Source: an uncultured bacterium
GTDB lineage: Bacteria > Cyanobacteriota > Vampirovibrionia > Gastranaerophilales > Gastranaerophilaceae
Reading direction: 5' to 3'
NCBI GenBank assembly: GCA_902792085.1
Contig: CADAYE010000025.1
Span: 1-36,343 of the forward strand
DNA: 36,343 nt
Shown here: positions 23,201 through 30,846 of the stretch, piece after piece
Layout: every line of letters starts with the position of its first letter
How positions within the stretch are numbered: position 1 is the first letter of the stretch
Position numbers and translations under genes: made by a program
The notes under the pieces: model-generated
The model's input: the letters and a program-made list of their open reading frames with translations, nothing else
Told to the model about the DNA's origin: nothing
Databases searched by the model: none

Positions 23201-26200
23201 TGCCTTTTTTATTCACAAGATTATCTTCGAGTTTTCCGTTTTGAAATTTTTCGTTTGTGATGTATCCTTCCTGACCACCATATGAACTCGAATAATCTGT
23301 TCTTAACATTCCGAGTTTGTCAACCCATACATTTTCGTGTTCTGATGCACCCCAACTGTTATCGTGAAAAATTATATCTTTAATTTTTGTTGTATCTTCA
23401 AATGTTAATACTGTCGGTTTAACGTCAACAACGTACTGCGCATGCATAGCAGGCTCACTATCTTTGACTGAAGTCATAGATGTTGCCGAATATGGGGAGC
23501 GCTTAATTTTATCTAAACCTGAACGTATATTGGTCTCTTCATAATACGGACGGTCGGTCATGTGTTCAAATATTTTTAGCGCCTGATTTTCCATTAAACC
23601 GCTTTCATTTTCTCTTGTCCAATATTCACCTTTCTGAACCCCAATTTCCCTGTTAAGTTCTTCCAAAGGTTGTTTCATTTGGACATAAATATCGTTCAGA
23701 TTCCTTGTTGATTCTGCGTACCATGAATTTATATTTCTTTTGTATTTTTCAAGTGCTGCTTTTTCTTTTGGTGTAAATTCCGTTATAGATTTTGGCAAAT
23801 CTTTAAATTTAACCTTTGTACCGTCTTGTGAATATCTGTTTTTAGCAAATTCGTCAAATTTATTGCTCAAAGATATAAGTTCTTCTTCCGTTGCCATTTC
23901 TTCAACTTTTTCAAGGTGTTTCATTGCGGCAAATTTCGGATCTGCCGTATTTAGCATCCTTCCGTCAGGAAGTGTTACCTGAAGTGTGTCCTGCAGTGTT
24001 TTTATAATCATTGACATATTATTAAAACTTGTTGCAAGAACTTTGTATAAATCTTGTGTCGTTTCGATGTCAGAATCCATCGGCGCACCGTTTATAATAT
24101 TAAAGCCTGCAATATATGACGGATTCGGATTGGAAAACAGAAGTTCAAATGTATTGTCAAAAGCATCTTTCAAATCAAGAAGTTGTGATTTATGCCCCGA
24201 TTTATTATAAATTTCAGAATATTGTTCATCTGTACAATTTTCATCAGACAGTATTTCAATATATTTATCAAGTGTATCAATGATTGCTTGCTTATTCGGT
24301 TTGATTTTTAAATCTTTAGCGACTTTTTCAAGAATCTCTTTGTCTTTTGTTGACTCGACTTCATTTCTTACGGCATCGAGTTGAGTAACAAGTGTTTGTT
24401 TTCTGTCTCCAAGTAAAAGAGAATGATAAATGTCATCTATAAAAGTTGTAGTCAGTAGTTTGATTGTATTTGCATAATCGTCAAGTACAGTTGCAAGTAA
24501 TTCGTCTTTGGGCGCAGATAATTCCTGCGATTTTTCTTCTATTTCTTTTTCAAATCTTTCGTATAAAATCTCTTTAAGTTCAGGATTGATTTTACCTGAG
24601 CGGATATTTTTTCTTAAAGTATTCAAATTTTCAATAACGTATGATTCGTTATCCGAGATATTGAATTGAATCATACTATTTGTCAGATATTCCGGTATAT
24701 CAAACGCAAAGGATTGTTGAGTTCTGTATGCTGCAGCTGCTTCAAATAATGCTTTATTTTCAAGATATTTTTGAGCAGGACTCAAACTGTTACCTTTATT
24801 AACACTTTTAATTTCTTCAACAATATCTGTAATGTCTTCTGATTTTTCATGTAAAATCTTGTGGTTTATATTTTCACCAAGGATATTATTTAAAAATTCT
24901 TCAATTTTTTGTTTTTTTACATCTTTTTCTTCATTAGTAATAAATGAATATTGTTTTAATTTTGGGTCTAACTTATTTCTTTCATCAGAGTAATCTAATG
25001 GAAGCGAATGCAATTCATTTGAAATTTTTCTCAATTCTTCCTGTTTAAGTTCAGGTGATATTTCTTTGATTATAGAATGTAAAAGTTGAGTATCTTTTGC
25101 GGATATGTAAATTCTTTCCTTTTCTTTTGCATTTTGAACAGATGCATAGTATTTTTGCTTTTCAATTGCTTTTTTGCAGGTTGTAAGTGCATCTTTAGAT
25201 TTTTTGCAGCTTCTGTAATAATCCTGATATTTTTCACTTTGATTATCAATATCTTTATGAATATGAGTATCTGCGAATGTTCCGAAATTTGCTTTGTCAA
25301 ATGCAGAATAAGCACCTACAACATCGTTAAATGCTCCGACAGTATCAGCAGCATTCATCCAGTTCATAACAGAGGTATCTACAATTCTGTAACCTTTTTT
25401 TATTGCGTAATCGTAATCTATATCGGCTTTTGGTATGGGAACCTTTTGATGTTTGCCTAAATTCGCCCTGTCATACACCATCATGTTTGGTTTATCATCA
25501 AGTTCTGTTAATATCATATCAACATAATTCGCTTTATCTTCATAAGCAAGCGCCTTACGACAAATTGAAATTGCAACGCACATACCATGCTGTTTTTGGT
25601 TGATTGCCTTGATGTTGGGTATTTTTGATTCAGGTGTATCGATTACAATGTCGTTTAATATTTCAGCCAAAACCATTGTCTTTTTATCTTGAAGTTGAGG
25701 ATTGATGTGGTAATCATTACTCATCATATAATTCAGTCTTTTTAGTATATATAGTTTTTGAGTAGTCGGAACCTCTGAGGATATGATAAAATAGTTTAAA
25801 TTTTTCTGTATTTTTCTTTCGTTTTCATTCAAACCTTTAAGTTCCTCAGGATTGATTTTTGATAAAAGAATTTCTCTGTTTGCCAAGATTTCTCGTTCTT
25901 CAGATGAAATATTTTTCGGAGTTTTAATTGCTTGCTCAAGTTTTTTGGATAATTTTTCCTGCACTGATTTATCAGATAACTTTAAAGATTTTTGTGCTGC
26001 TTTGTTTAACTTTTCTTTCCAGTTGTTGTATGGTCTTTTCCCCAAATCAATGTTTGTTCCGTAGCGAAGATTTTGCGATACATCAAGCAAAAAGTTTATG
26101 TTATCTTCTCCTGGGACTTTCGATAATTCCTCAATAGCATTTGAAATTCGGCGTTGATTAGGCAGATTCAAATCATAAGAGTTCTCTTTTTTTAACTGTT

Positions 26201-26267
26201 CTACTGTATTTCTATCCTGTCTGACACCTGTAAATGCGGTGCAGTTATTTACTCTGTTTATTCTCAT
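20280..26267 (-). CDS. giant protein with papain-fold (C1/bleomycin-hydrolase-like) cysteine peptidase signature
   Basis: 1995 residues in one uninterrupted frame. Around Cys230 the text is AINQKQHGMCVAISICRKAL: Gln224 is six residues before the cysteine, as Gln19 is before Cys25 in papain, and NQK.xG.C recalls bleomycin hydrolase. His942 lies in AMHAQYVVDV and Asn970 in IIFHDNSWGAS, the usual HAxxxxG and xNSWG blocks, followed by a glycine-rich SYGGQEGYITN. The order Cys-His-Asn is that of family C1, but Cys and His are about 710 residues apart, so a large, mostly helical and charged insert splits the fold. The last 1000 residues are also helical and charged. No signal peptide or membrane helix. 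It starts MRINRVNNCTAFTG, like the 9713 gene, and has upstream motif site 3. Activity and substrate are unknown. Confidence 0.8.
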   Translation of the reverse strand: MRINRVNNCTAFTGVRQDRNTVEQLKKENSYDLNLPNQRRISNAIEELSKVPGEDNINFLLDVSQNLRYGTNIDLGKRPYNNWKEKLNKAAQKSLKLSDKSVQEKLSKKLEQAIKTPKNISSEEREILANREILLSKINPEELKGLNENERKIQKNLNYFIISSEVPTTQKLYILKRLNYMMSNDYHINPQLQDKKTMVLAEILNDIVIDTPESKIPNIKAINQKQHGMCVAISICRKALAYEDKANYVDMILTELDDKPNMMVYDRANLGKHQKVPIPKADIDYDYAIKKGYRIVDTSVMNWMNAADTVGAFNDVVGAYSAFDKANFGTFADTHIHKDIDNQSEKYQDYYRSCKKSKDALTTCKKAIEKQKYYASVQNAKEKERIYISAKDTQLLHSIIKEISPELKQEELRKISNELHSLPLDYSDERNKLDPKLKQYSFITNEEKDVKKQKIEEFLNNILGENINHKILHEKSEDITDIVEEIKSVNKGNSLSPAQKYLENKALFEAAAAYRTQQSFAFDIPEYLTNSMIQFNISDNESYVIENLNTLRKNIRSGKINPELKEILYERFEKEIEEKSQELSAPKDELLATVLDDYANTIKLLTTTFIDDIYHSLLLGDRKQTLVTQLDAVRNEVESTKDKEILEKVAKDLKIKPNKQAIIDTLDKYIEILSDENCTDEQYSEIYNKSGHKSQLLDLKDAFDNTFELLFSNPNPSYIAGFNIINGAPMDSDIETTQDLYKVLATSFNNMSMIIKTLQDTLQVTLPDGRMLNTADPKFAAMKHLEKVEEMATEEELISLSNKFDEFAKNRYSQDGTKVKFKDLPKSITEFTPKEKAALEKYKRNINSWYAESTRNLNDIYVQMKQPLEELNREIGVQKGEYWTRENESGLMENQALKIFEHMTDRPYYEETNIRSGLDKIKRSPYSATSMTSVKDSEPAMHAQYVVDVKPTVLTFEDTTKIKDIIFHDNSWGASEHENVWVDKLGMLRTDYSSSYGGQEGYITNEKFQNGKLEDNLVNKKGKFVPEKIPNKQYNKLVNEAEEEYTYPMIRSLMMQGVSPKAMSTVKTIKQNLLLPSSQYLDDLSEFASEMTQNEIKSAIKRIQTAGESSRKTYALLLKRINGDEIFDKGIDSEEKYYNLSPNDKLRLMAEKVAIIKSYDQIPDINTYNIEVKSQKELDKLHKKLCIEARNNFDYIMGKNPDILKYATESARKDTYALLKEFAKDNNVNLSYKAMTKIVNSMKRIKKNNYDGSISQGTDLMIANFEKYLKLKTNVPDEKIKEISAKVKSLIEKNLTITENDVKTQFATGRNEKIAGWIDREFSPRTDKEFAQILNNLRRMSNEDFKKNYDSKISDFDMGIDSINGYDVIKAIRSGNDSMKNSFINTVFSEGYYQDIEESKTRAYYDLKKLSRNLSGGTYIGGKRSFDDLYSDFYYNFQGLTIKKEFDKYKDDAFRKYFAFPAYPLVEISTEQDLENSLNTFNEKLNNYMDYIYAYKNQQASLDLIYGLKKYADSKLTRSGNMTPKQYSKITRDLSRLMAINSSDETLDGKKEEARLLFASGTKNIKIYKDYINSLYDLFRIYEKTADGKTMKEAEQVTLKNIDIYKKTYVMSMFEPKYQGKALELLNKWISAKSKAVWVKDHFNPTVNEESSDKAKSIAEKYTKNAANTEMYFAQFKDLFMKHRLLASPDRYMNEYLLLCAKDAKHPDRKYDNDSDKGKQAIKDMRETFKTNLKSLLYKADMMELQLTLMDCAKKGNLNAVRDAFRTSTIELNDGSVVTMDSEEGLNLIISPMLQEENLDTAALFLNQLGLSEKVAKMISDKKSLDIAYKNFNRIQTIIKSSDSQAKFAREEVRKLGNIDNDANYEQIILDLKQRLMEKAKRTSFSAGASIFEAALDDAIKEIKSQPDQSKTLLLGTNIDLAIAGLREVVKASINYLNSPLQVIQKRYDLIKKLLLPDNSQVADDAEKYIEALQELLEYEHSVQKSYPNIGITSE

Positions 26268-26292
26268 GTGTGTAATAAAAAACCTAAATATA

Positions 26293-26304
26293 TTTTTTGC
26301 TATT
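26293..26304 (-). promoter_or_regulatory. shared upstream motif, site 3
   Basis: TTTTTTGCTATT on the plus strand, 25 nt before the ATG of the giant gene. The 12-mer is identical to sites 1 and 2; the flanks are less similar. Confidence 0.45.
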
Positions 26305-26396
26305 TGTTTTCGATTATTAAAAAAATCTTAACAAATATTTAAAATTGAAAAAGATGTGATAATGTACTAAAATAAGATTAAAATTAAGAGGATTAT

Positions 26397-26678
26397 ATGA
26401 TGAGTAAACAGGAAATTTTGCAATACCAGCCTCAAGGTGTTTGTTGCCAAATGATGCAGGTAGCAGTAGAGGATAATAAAATAATTGATGCAGCGTTTTT
26501 TGGGGGTTGTAACGGGAATTTATCAGGAATCAGAGAACTGATTAAGGGAATGACAATAGACGATGTAATAGAAAGATTGGGAGGTATCCCTTGTGGAGCG
26601 AAATCTACAAGTTGTCCTGATCAACTTGCGGCTTGTCTTTTGGAGTACAAACAGAAAAAATTAGCACGGGCAAAATAA
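26397..26678 (+). CDS. TSCPD-domain protein (TIGR03905-like)
   Basis: 93 residues (91-92 if an adjacent ATG is used). Cysteine-rich, with QPQGVCCQMMQVAVEDNKIIDAAFFGGCNGNLSGIRELIKGM and the name-giving CGAKSTSCPDQLAACLLEY. The TSCPD domain occurs alone in small proteins of anaerobes and at the C-terminus of B12-dependent ribonucleotide reductases, where its cysteines bind metal or relay electrons; the stand-alone role is unknown. AAGAGG precedes the start. It is followed 3 bp later by the response regulator. Confidence 0.85.
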   Translation: MMSKQEILQYQPQGVCCQMMQVAVEDNKIIDAAFFGGCNGNLSGIRELIKGMTIDDVIERLGGIPCGAKSTSCPDQLAACLLEYKQKKLARAK

Positions 26679-26681
26679 TTT

Positions 26682-27380
26682 ATGAATAACAAAATTCTTG
26701 TAGTTGATGATGATACATCTATAAACGAACTTATAAAAATCAATCTTGAACTTGCAGGCTATCAGGTAGTACAGGCGTTTGATGGTATTAAAGGTTTTGC
26801 TCTTGCGAAACAGGAATTGCCTTCACTTGTTGTACTTGATGTTATGATGCCTGAAGTTGACGGGTTTACCGTTGCAAAAAGAATAAGAGAAAATGATGAA
26901 ACAAAAAATATTCCGATAATTATGCTGACAGCATTATCTCAACTTAATGACAAGGTGAACGGATTTAATATCGGGGTTGATGATTATCTTGTAAAACCTT
27001 TTGAGATTGAAGAACTTCTTGTTCGAGTAAGGGCATTATTAAAACGCACAAATCAAATTCCTAAATCTGCGTCGATAAGAGATTTACAGTCTATTGGTGA
27101 AATTACATTATTGCCCGAACAATATAGTGTGAGAATTGGTGATAAACAGGCAAAACTTACCCCCATAGAGTTTGATATTTTCAACCTGCTTTTTCAAAAT
27201 CATGGCAATATGGTATCTTCTGCCAAATTGTTAAAAGATATATGGGGATATTCTCCTGATGATGATATAGAAACCATAAGGGTTCATATCAGACATTTGC
27301 GCAGTAAGATTGATAAAATTTCTGACGGTAAAAAATATATAGAAACAATTTATGGCGGTGGATATAAATTGAATATTTAG
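26682..27380 (+). CDS. OmpR/PhoB-family response regulator (orphan)
   Basis: 232 residues: an intact receiver domain (1-120; acidic pair Asp9/Asp10, phospho-acceptor Asp53 in VVLDVMMPEVDG, the MLTAL threonine, and the YLVKPFE lysine) and a C-terminal winged helix (about 135-230; KLTPIEFDIFNLLFQNHGNMVSS, IRVHIRHLRSKIDKI, IETIYGGGYKL). DNA-binding output is therefore expected to depend on phosphorylation. No histidine kinase is in the window. Neighbour spacing (3 bp after TSCPD, 9 bp before the helicase) suggests an operon with both. Confidence 0.95.
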   Translation: MNNKILVVDDDTSINELIKINLELAGYQVVQAFDGIKGFALAKQELPSLVVLDVMMPEVDGFTVAKRIRENDETKNIPIIMLTALSQLNDKVNGFNIGVDDYLVKPFEIEELLVRVRALLKRTNQIPKSASIRDLQSIGEITLLPEQYSVRIGDKQAKLTPIEFDIFNLLFQNHGNMVSSAKLLKDIWGYSPDDDIETIRVHIRHLRSKIDKISDGKKYIETIYGGGYKLNI

Positions 27381-27389
27381 GGGTAAGTA

Positions 27390-30134
27390 TTGGAAAGTAT
27401 TTTAAAATTTAAGGGTAGTTGGAGAGATTATCAAAAAAGAATTTTAGACAATTTATCTTTTCATTTGAGAGATAAAAAACTTCATGTTGTTGCTGCGCCG
27501 GGAGCAGGGAAAACAACATTAGGGATAGAAGTTATATCAAGAATAAACCGCCCGACACTTATTCTTGCCCCGACAAATACGATTAAAAATCAGTGGAAAG
27601 ACAGAATTTGCTGTGCATTCCTTGATGAAAAAGATTATGAAATTGTTTCAACTAATATAAGAGAACCGAAATTTATTACCGTAACAACTTATCAGGCTTT
27701 GCTTGCCGCTTTCTGCGGAAAAAATGATGATGAACCTCAGACTTATGAAGAAGATGAAGGCGAGATTGATGCGGATTCTATAACCTCGTCACGAAGGTTT
27801 AACGATAAAAAGGCTGATGAAATAATAAATATTTTAAAAGATGCAAAAGTTTCTTTGTTATGTTTTGATGAGGCGCATCATTTAAGAAAAGAATGGTGGA
27901 AAGCGCTAAATTATCTTAATGATAATCTTGAGCCGGAACAAACACTTGCGCTTACTGCGACTCCGCCTTATGATGCCGATTTAAATGAATGGAACAGGTA
28001 TGAAGAACTTTGCGGAGAAATAGATGAAGTAATCTCTATTCCTGAACTTGTCCAAAACAATGATCTTTGTTCGCATCAGGATTTTATATATTTTTCTAAA
28101 CTCCGTGACAGTGAAAAAGAGATGATTAAAAAGCACGAACTTGCGGTAAGGCAGTTTGTGGAAAAAATTACAAAAGATACCGAACTCATAAAACATTTAA
28201 ATAGAATGAGTTTTTTAACAAATACAACCGATGAAGTCGAAAAAATTCTTGATGCTCCTGAATTTTATGTTTCAATTGCTTCATTGTTACATAATCTCGG
28301 GTTTAAAATTTCAAAAGAATTTTCCGGATTATTTAATGCAAAAGAAAAAGATATACCCAAGTTTGATTTAACTCAGGCAAAGAGATTTTTAAACGGATTT
28401 TTGATTACTCATACCTCAGAATTTAAAAATTTAGAGGATAAAATTGAAGATTATCTTGCGCAGGCAAAAAGAGCAGGACTTATTCATAATAAAAAAATTG
28501 TATTAAATGAAAGTGTCAAAATTCAGCGTCAGGTTGCGTCAAGTAGCGGAAAAATGGATTCAATAGTTGAAATTGCTAAAGTAGAAATTGAATCATTAGG
28601 CAAAGATTTGCGTATGGTTATTCTTGCGGATTACATAAAAGATAAAGATACGGATAATACTCATTTAGGTGTTATTCCTATCTGGCGAACACTGAAAAAT
28701 AAGTTTTTGCAGGAGCAAATGAGTCTTGGCGTTCTTTGCGGTTCGCTGATTTTATTACCAAAAGACAAACAAAATAATTTTAATTCTTTGCTAAATTATA
28801 ATAATATTGACCTTTCAAGTGTAGCGATTTCTGAATATAGCGAGGATGAAAATTATATTAAAATAACTCCGAAAGAAAGTGCCAAAAATATCATAGTAAG
28901 TCTTATTACAGAAATGTTTAACAAAGGTCATATAACAATTTTAGTCGGCACTCAAGCACTTTTGGGTGAAGGCTGGGATGCTCCAAGTATAAATTCTCTG
29001 ATTTTATCAAGTACGGTAAGTTCTTATATGCTATCAAATCAAATGCGTGGCAGGGCAATAAGGATAGATAAAAATAATCCTGATAAAATTTCTAATATCT
29101 GGCATCTTGCGACTATCGGAATCCCGTCTGAAAAATCTTTTTCTGAAATTTTGTTTACCCCGATAATAACAGACATTGACCAGAATGATGAAGTAAATTC
29201 ACTTTTTTATGATTATAAGCAACTAACTAAACGCTTTGAAGGCTTTGAGGCTCCTTCATATTACGGCAGTCATGAAATTCGCAACGGTTTAGAACGATTG
29301 TTTACCTCAAAAGAAGTTCAAAAACTTATTACAGAGAAAGGTGAAAAAGCTTTCAACGAGATGAACAGCAGAACTCTTAAACTTGCTAAAAACCGTGAAC
29401 AAACAAAACAATGGTGGAATGATGCTCTGAATTTAGGCTATAACAATTCAAAAATGAAATTAAGAACAGGAGTCGAAGCAGAGAAATTTAACCTTAGAAC
29501 CCTGACTTATAATGGTTACAAACAAATCTTAAATTCTCTATTTTGGCTGATGGTATCAATAATTTGTTCTGTTCCAATACGGCATATTTATGGACTTTAT
29601 GTTGTGGGGATAATAATTGTTGTATTTATGTTTATTTTTGGGAATATTGGCTTGAAATACCTAAAAACCGGTTCGGTTGCAGGGGTGATGAAACAAATCG
29701 GAATCATTATGCTTGAATCTCTTTCTTATCAGGGATATATAAAATCGTCATTAAAGATTGTCGGACTTGAGGTTACTCAGGATGAAGAAGGGGTCTATGT
29801 ATCATGTGCAAATCTTCCGACGGAAGAAAATAATTTATTTATAAAATGCATGAGAGAGTTTCTTGATCCTGTTGAGAATCCGAGATATTTATTTGTAAGG
29901 CATGGGAATCTTTTAGGGCAAAAACAAACAGATTATTTTTCAATTCCTGCAATATTATCAAACAACAAAAATGATGTGAATGTTTTTAAATCATTATGGG
30001 AAAAGTATATTGGGGAATGTGAAATAATCTACACAAGAAACACTCAAGGAAGAATAACATTGTTGAGTGCAAGAAAAAATGCGTTCTCAAATATGAATCG
30101 CCCGAAATCAAAACGACTTTCAAAATGGCAATAA
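27390..30134 (+). CDS. SF2 DEAH-type helicase with two C-terminal transmembrane helices
   Basis: 914 residues from TTG, with AGGGG upstream. Motifs: Q-like WRDYQKRIL, Walker A APGAGKTT (38-43), APTNTIKNQW, DEAH at 160-163, LALTATPP, then a long insert, the motif V region GTQALLGEGWDAPSINSLILSS, and motif VI QMRGRAIRID (from 551). This is the restriction-helicase-like SF2 layout. Residues about 715-733 and 736-755 form two hydrophobic helices, unusual for an SF2 enzyme, followed by a C-terminal domain of about 155 residues without a recognised family. Probably a membrane-anchored nucleic-acid translocase; substrate unknown. No nuclease or methylase partner is nearby. Confidence 0.88.
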   Translation: MESILKFKGSWRDYQKRILDNLSFHLRDKKLHVVAAPGAGKTTLGIEVISRINRPTLILAPTNTIKNQWKDRICCAFLDEKDYEIVSTNIREPKFITVTTYQALLAAFCGKNDDEPQTYEEDEGEIDADSITSSRRFNDKKADEIINILKDAKVSLLCFDEAHHLRKEWWKALNYLNDNLEPEQTLALTATPPYDADLNEWNRYEELCGEIDEVISIPELVQNNDLCSHQDFIYFSKLRDSEKEMIKKHELAVRQFVEKITKDTELIKHLNRMSFLTNTTDEVEKILDAPEFYVSIASLLHNLGFKISKEFSGLFNAKEKDIPKFDLTQAKRFLNGFLITHTSEFKNLEDKIEDYLAQAKRAGLIHNKKIVLNESVKIQRQVASSSGKMDSIVEIAKVEIESLGKDLRMVILADYIKDKDTDNTHLGVIPIWRTLKNKFLQEQMSLGVLCGSLILLPKDKQNNFNSLLNYNNIDLSSVAISEYSEDENYIKITPKESAKNIIVSLITEMFNKGHITILVGTQALLGEGWDAPSINSLILSSTVSSYMLSNQMRGRAIRIDKNNPDKISNIWHLATIGIPSEKSFSEILFTPIITDIDQNDEVNSLFYDYKQLTKRFEGFEAPSYYGSHEIRNGLERLFTSKEVQKLITEKGEKAFNEMNSRTLKLAKNREQTKQWWNDALNLGYNNSKMKLRTGVEAEKFNLRTLTYNGYKQILNSLFWLMVSIICSVPIRHIYGLYVVGIIIVVFMFIFGNIGLKYLKTGSVAGVMKQIGIIMLESLSYQGYIKSSLKIVGLEVTQDEEGVYVSCANLPTEENNLFIKCMREFLDPVENPRYLFVRHGNLLGQKQTDYFSIPAILSNNKNDVNVFKSLWEKYIGECEIIYTRNTQGRITLLSARKNAFSNMNRPKSKRLSKWQ

Positions 30135-30165
30135 AAAAGAGTTCTCATATTGAGAACTCTTTTTT
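30133..30165. terminator. bidirectional terminator between the helicase gene and rpsP
   Basis: Perfect 15-bp stem AAAAAAGAGTTCTCA/TGAGAACTCTTTTTT with a 3-nt loop. It begins inside the helicase stop codon. Confidence 0.9.
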
Positions 30166-30182
30166 TTATACTATATTTGAAA

Positions 30183-30596
30183 CTATGCTTCAGCAGGCGC
30201 TTCTTCAGTTGAAGGTGCTTCTTCTGCAGGTGCAGATGTTTCTGCTTCTGCTGCTGCTTTTGCCTCTGCTTCTGCTGCAGCCCTTGCTTCTTCTTCAGCC
30301 TGTTTTTTTGCTAATGCTTTTTTAGAAAGTTTTACTGTTTCTTTTTTAACATAGTTTAAAGTGCCGTCTTCGTTGCAATGTTTGATTAAGTATTGAACTC
30401 TTTCGGTTGCCTGAGCGCCTTTAGAAATCCATTCCAATGCACTTGCTTTATCAAACTTCATTTCTTTAGTCTTAGGATTGTAATAACCTAATTCCTGAAT
30501 AGGGCGACCTTCCCTTTTTGTGGTTGAATTGATAACAATAATTCTGTATGATGGTTGCTTTTTAGCACCTAATCTTTTTAATCTGATTTTTAGCAT
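30183..30596 (-). CDS. rpsP: 30S ribosomal protein S16 with Ala/Glu-rich extension
   Basis: The first 80 or so residues are canonical S16 (MLKIRLKRLGAKKQPSYRIIVINSTTKREGRPIQELGYYNP, then WISKGAQATERVQYLIK). An unusual tail of about 50 residues follows, rich in Ala and Glu with Lys at its start (KKALAKKQAEEEARAAAEAEAKAAAEAE), ending in Pro-containing EAPSTEEAPAEA; it is likely disordered on the ribosome surface. Total length 137, against roughly 80-90 for a typical S16. Shine-Dalgarno GAAGGAA. No rimM or trmD follows, unlike many genomes. Confidence 0.96.
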   Translation of the reverse strand: MLKIRLKRLGAKKQPSYRIIVINSTTKREGRPIQELGYYNPKTKEMKFDKASALEWISKGAQATERVQYLIKHCNEDGTLNYVKKETVKLSKKALAKKQAEEEARAAAEAEAKAAAEAETSAPAEEAPSTEEAPAEA

Positions 30597-30616
30597 TTTA
30601 TTTTTTCCTTCTTTAC

Positions 30617-30799
30617 TTGTCGGACAAATATGTCCAACCTACATCTTTTCTCGGCAAACAAGCGCCGCTTCCTGAATTGCCTAAGCCAAAATACAGAGGA
30701 AAATTACTTCGGCTATGGGAATATTTAAGCACAAAGTTTTATTTCTTGCAAGCGAAATATTTAAAAAATGTGAAGTTAGTTGCTTTTATAGATATTTAG
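30617..30799 (+). CDS. doubtful small ORF between rpsP and tig
   Basis: 60 residues from TTG, MSDKYVQPTSFLGKQAPLPELPKPKYRGKLLRLWEYLSTKFYFLQAKYLKNVKLVAFIDI. The composition (Pro/Lys-rich lead, basic helical end) looks protein-like, but there is no Shine-Dalgarno and the beginning overlaps the rpsP leader, including a GGACA/TGTCC hairpin (30622-30634) on the opposite strand. It may be a remnant or a real small gene. Confidence 0.25.
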   Translation: MSDKYVQPTSFLGKQAPLPELPKPKYRGKLLRLWEYLSTKFYFLQAKYLKNVKLVAFIDI

Positions 30800-30807
30800 T
30801 GTAAAAT
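30780..30807 (+). promoter_or_regulatory. tig promoter
   Basis: TTGCTT (30780-30785), 16-bp spacer, TAAAAT (30802-30807). AAGGGAG is the Shine-Dalgarno before ATG 30847. Confidence 0.55.
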
Positions 30808-30846
30808 CATATTATCTGATGTTTAGTTAAAAAGGGAGTAAATATT

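Noticed and set aside
25086-25460. 124-codon hydrophobic frame antisense to the giant gene
   Set aside because: The opposite strand is a long continuous coding frame with conserved motifs; this frame lacks a ribosome-binding site and has biased antisense composition.
30125-30325. Open frame rich in Leu/Gln opposite the rpsP tail
   Set aside because: It is the antisense of the Ala/Glu-rich S16 extension, which automatically yields Leu-rich frames.
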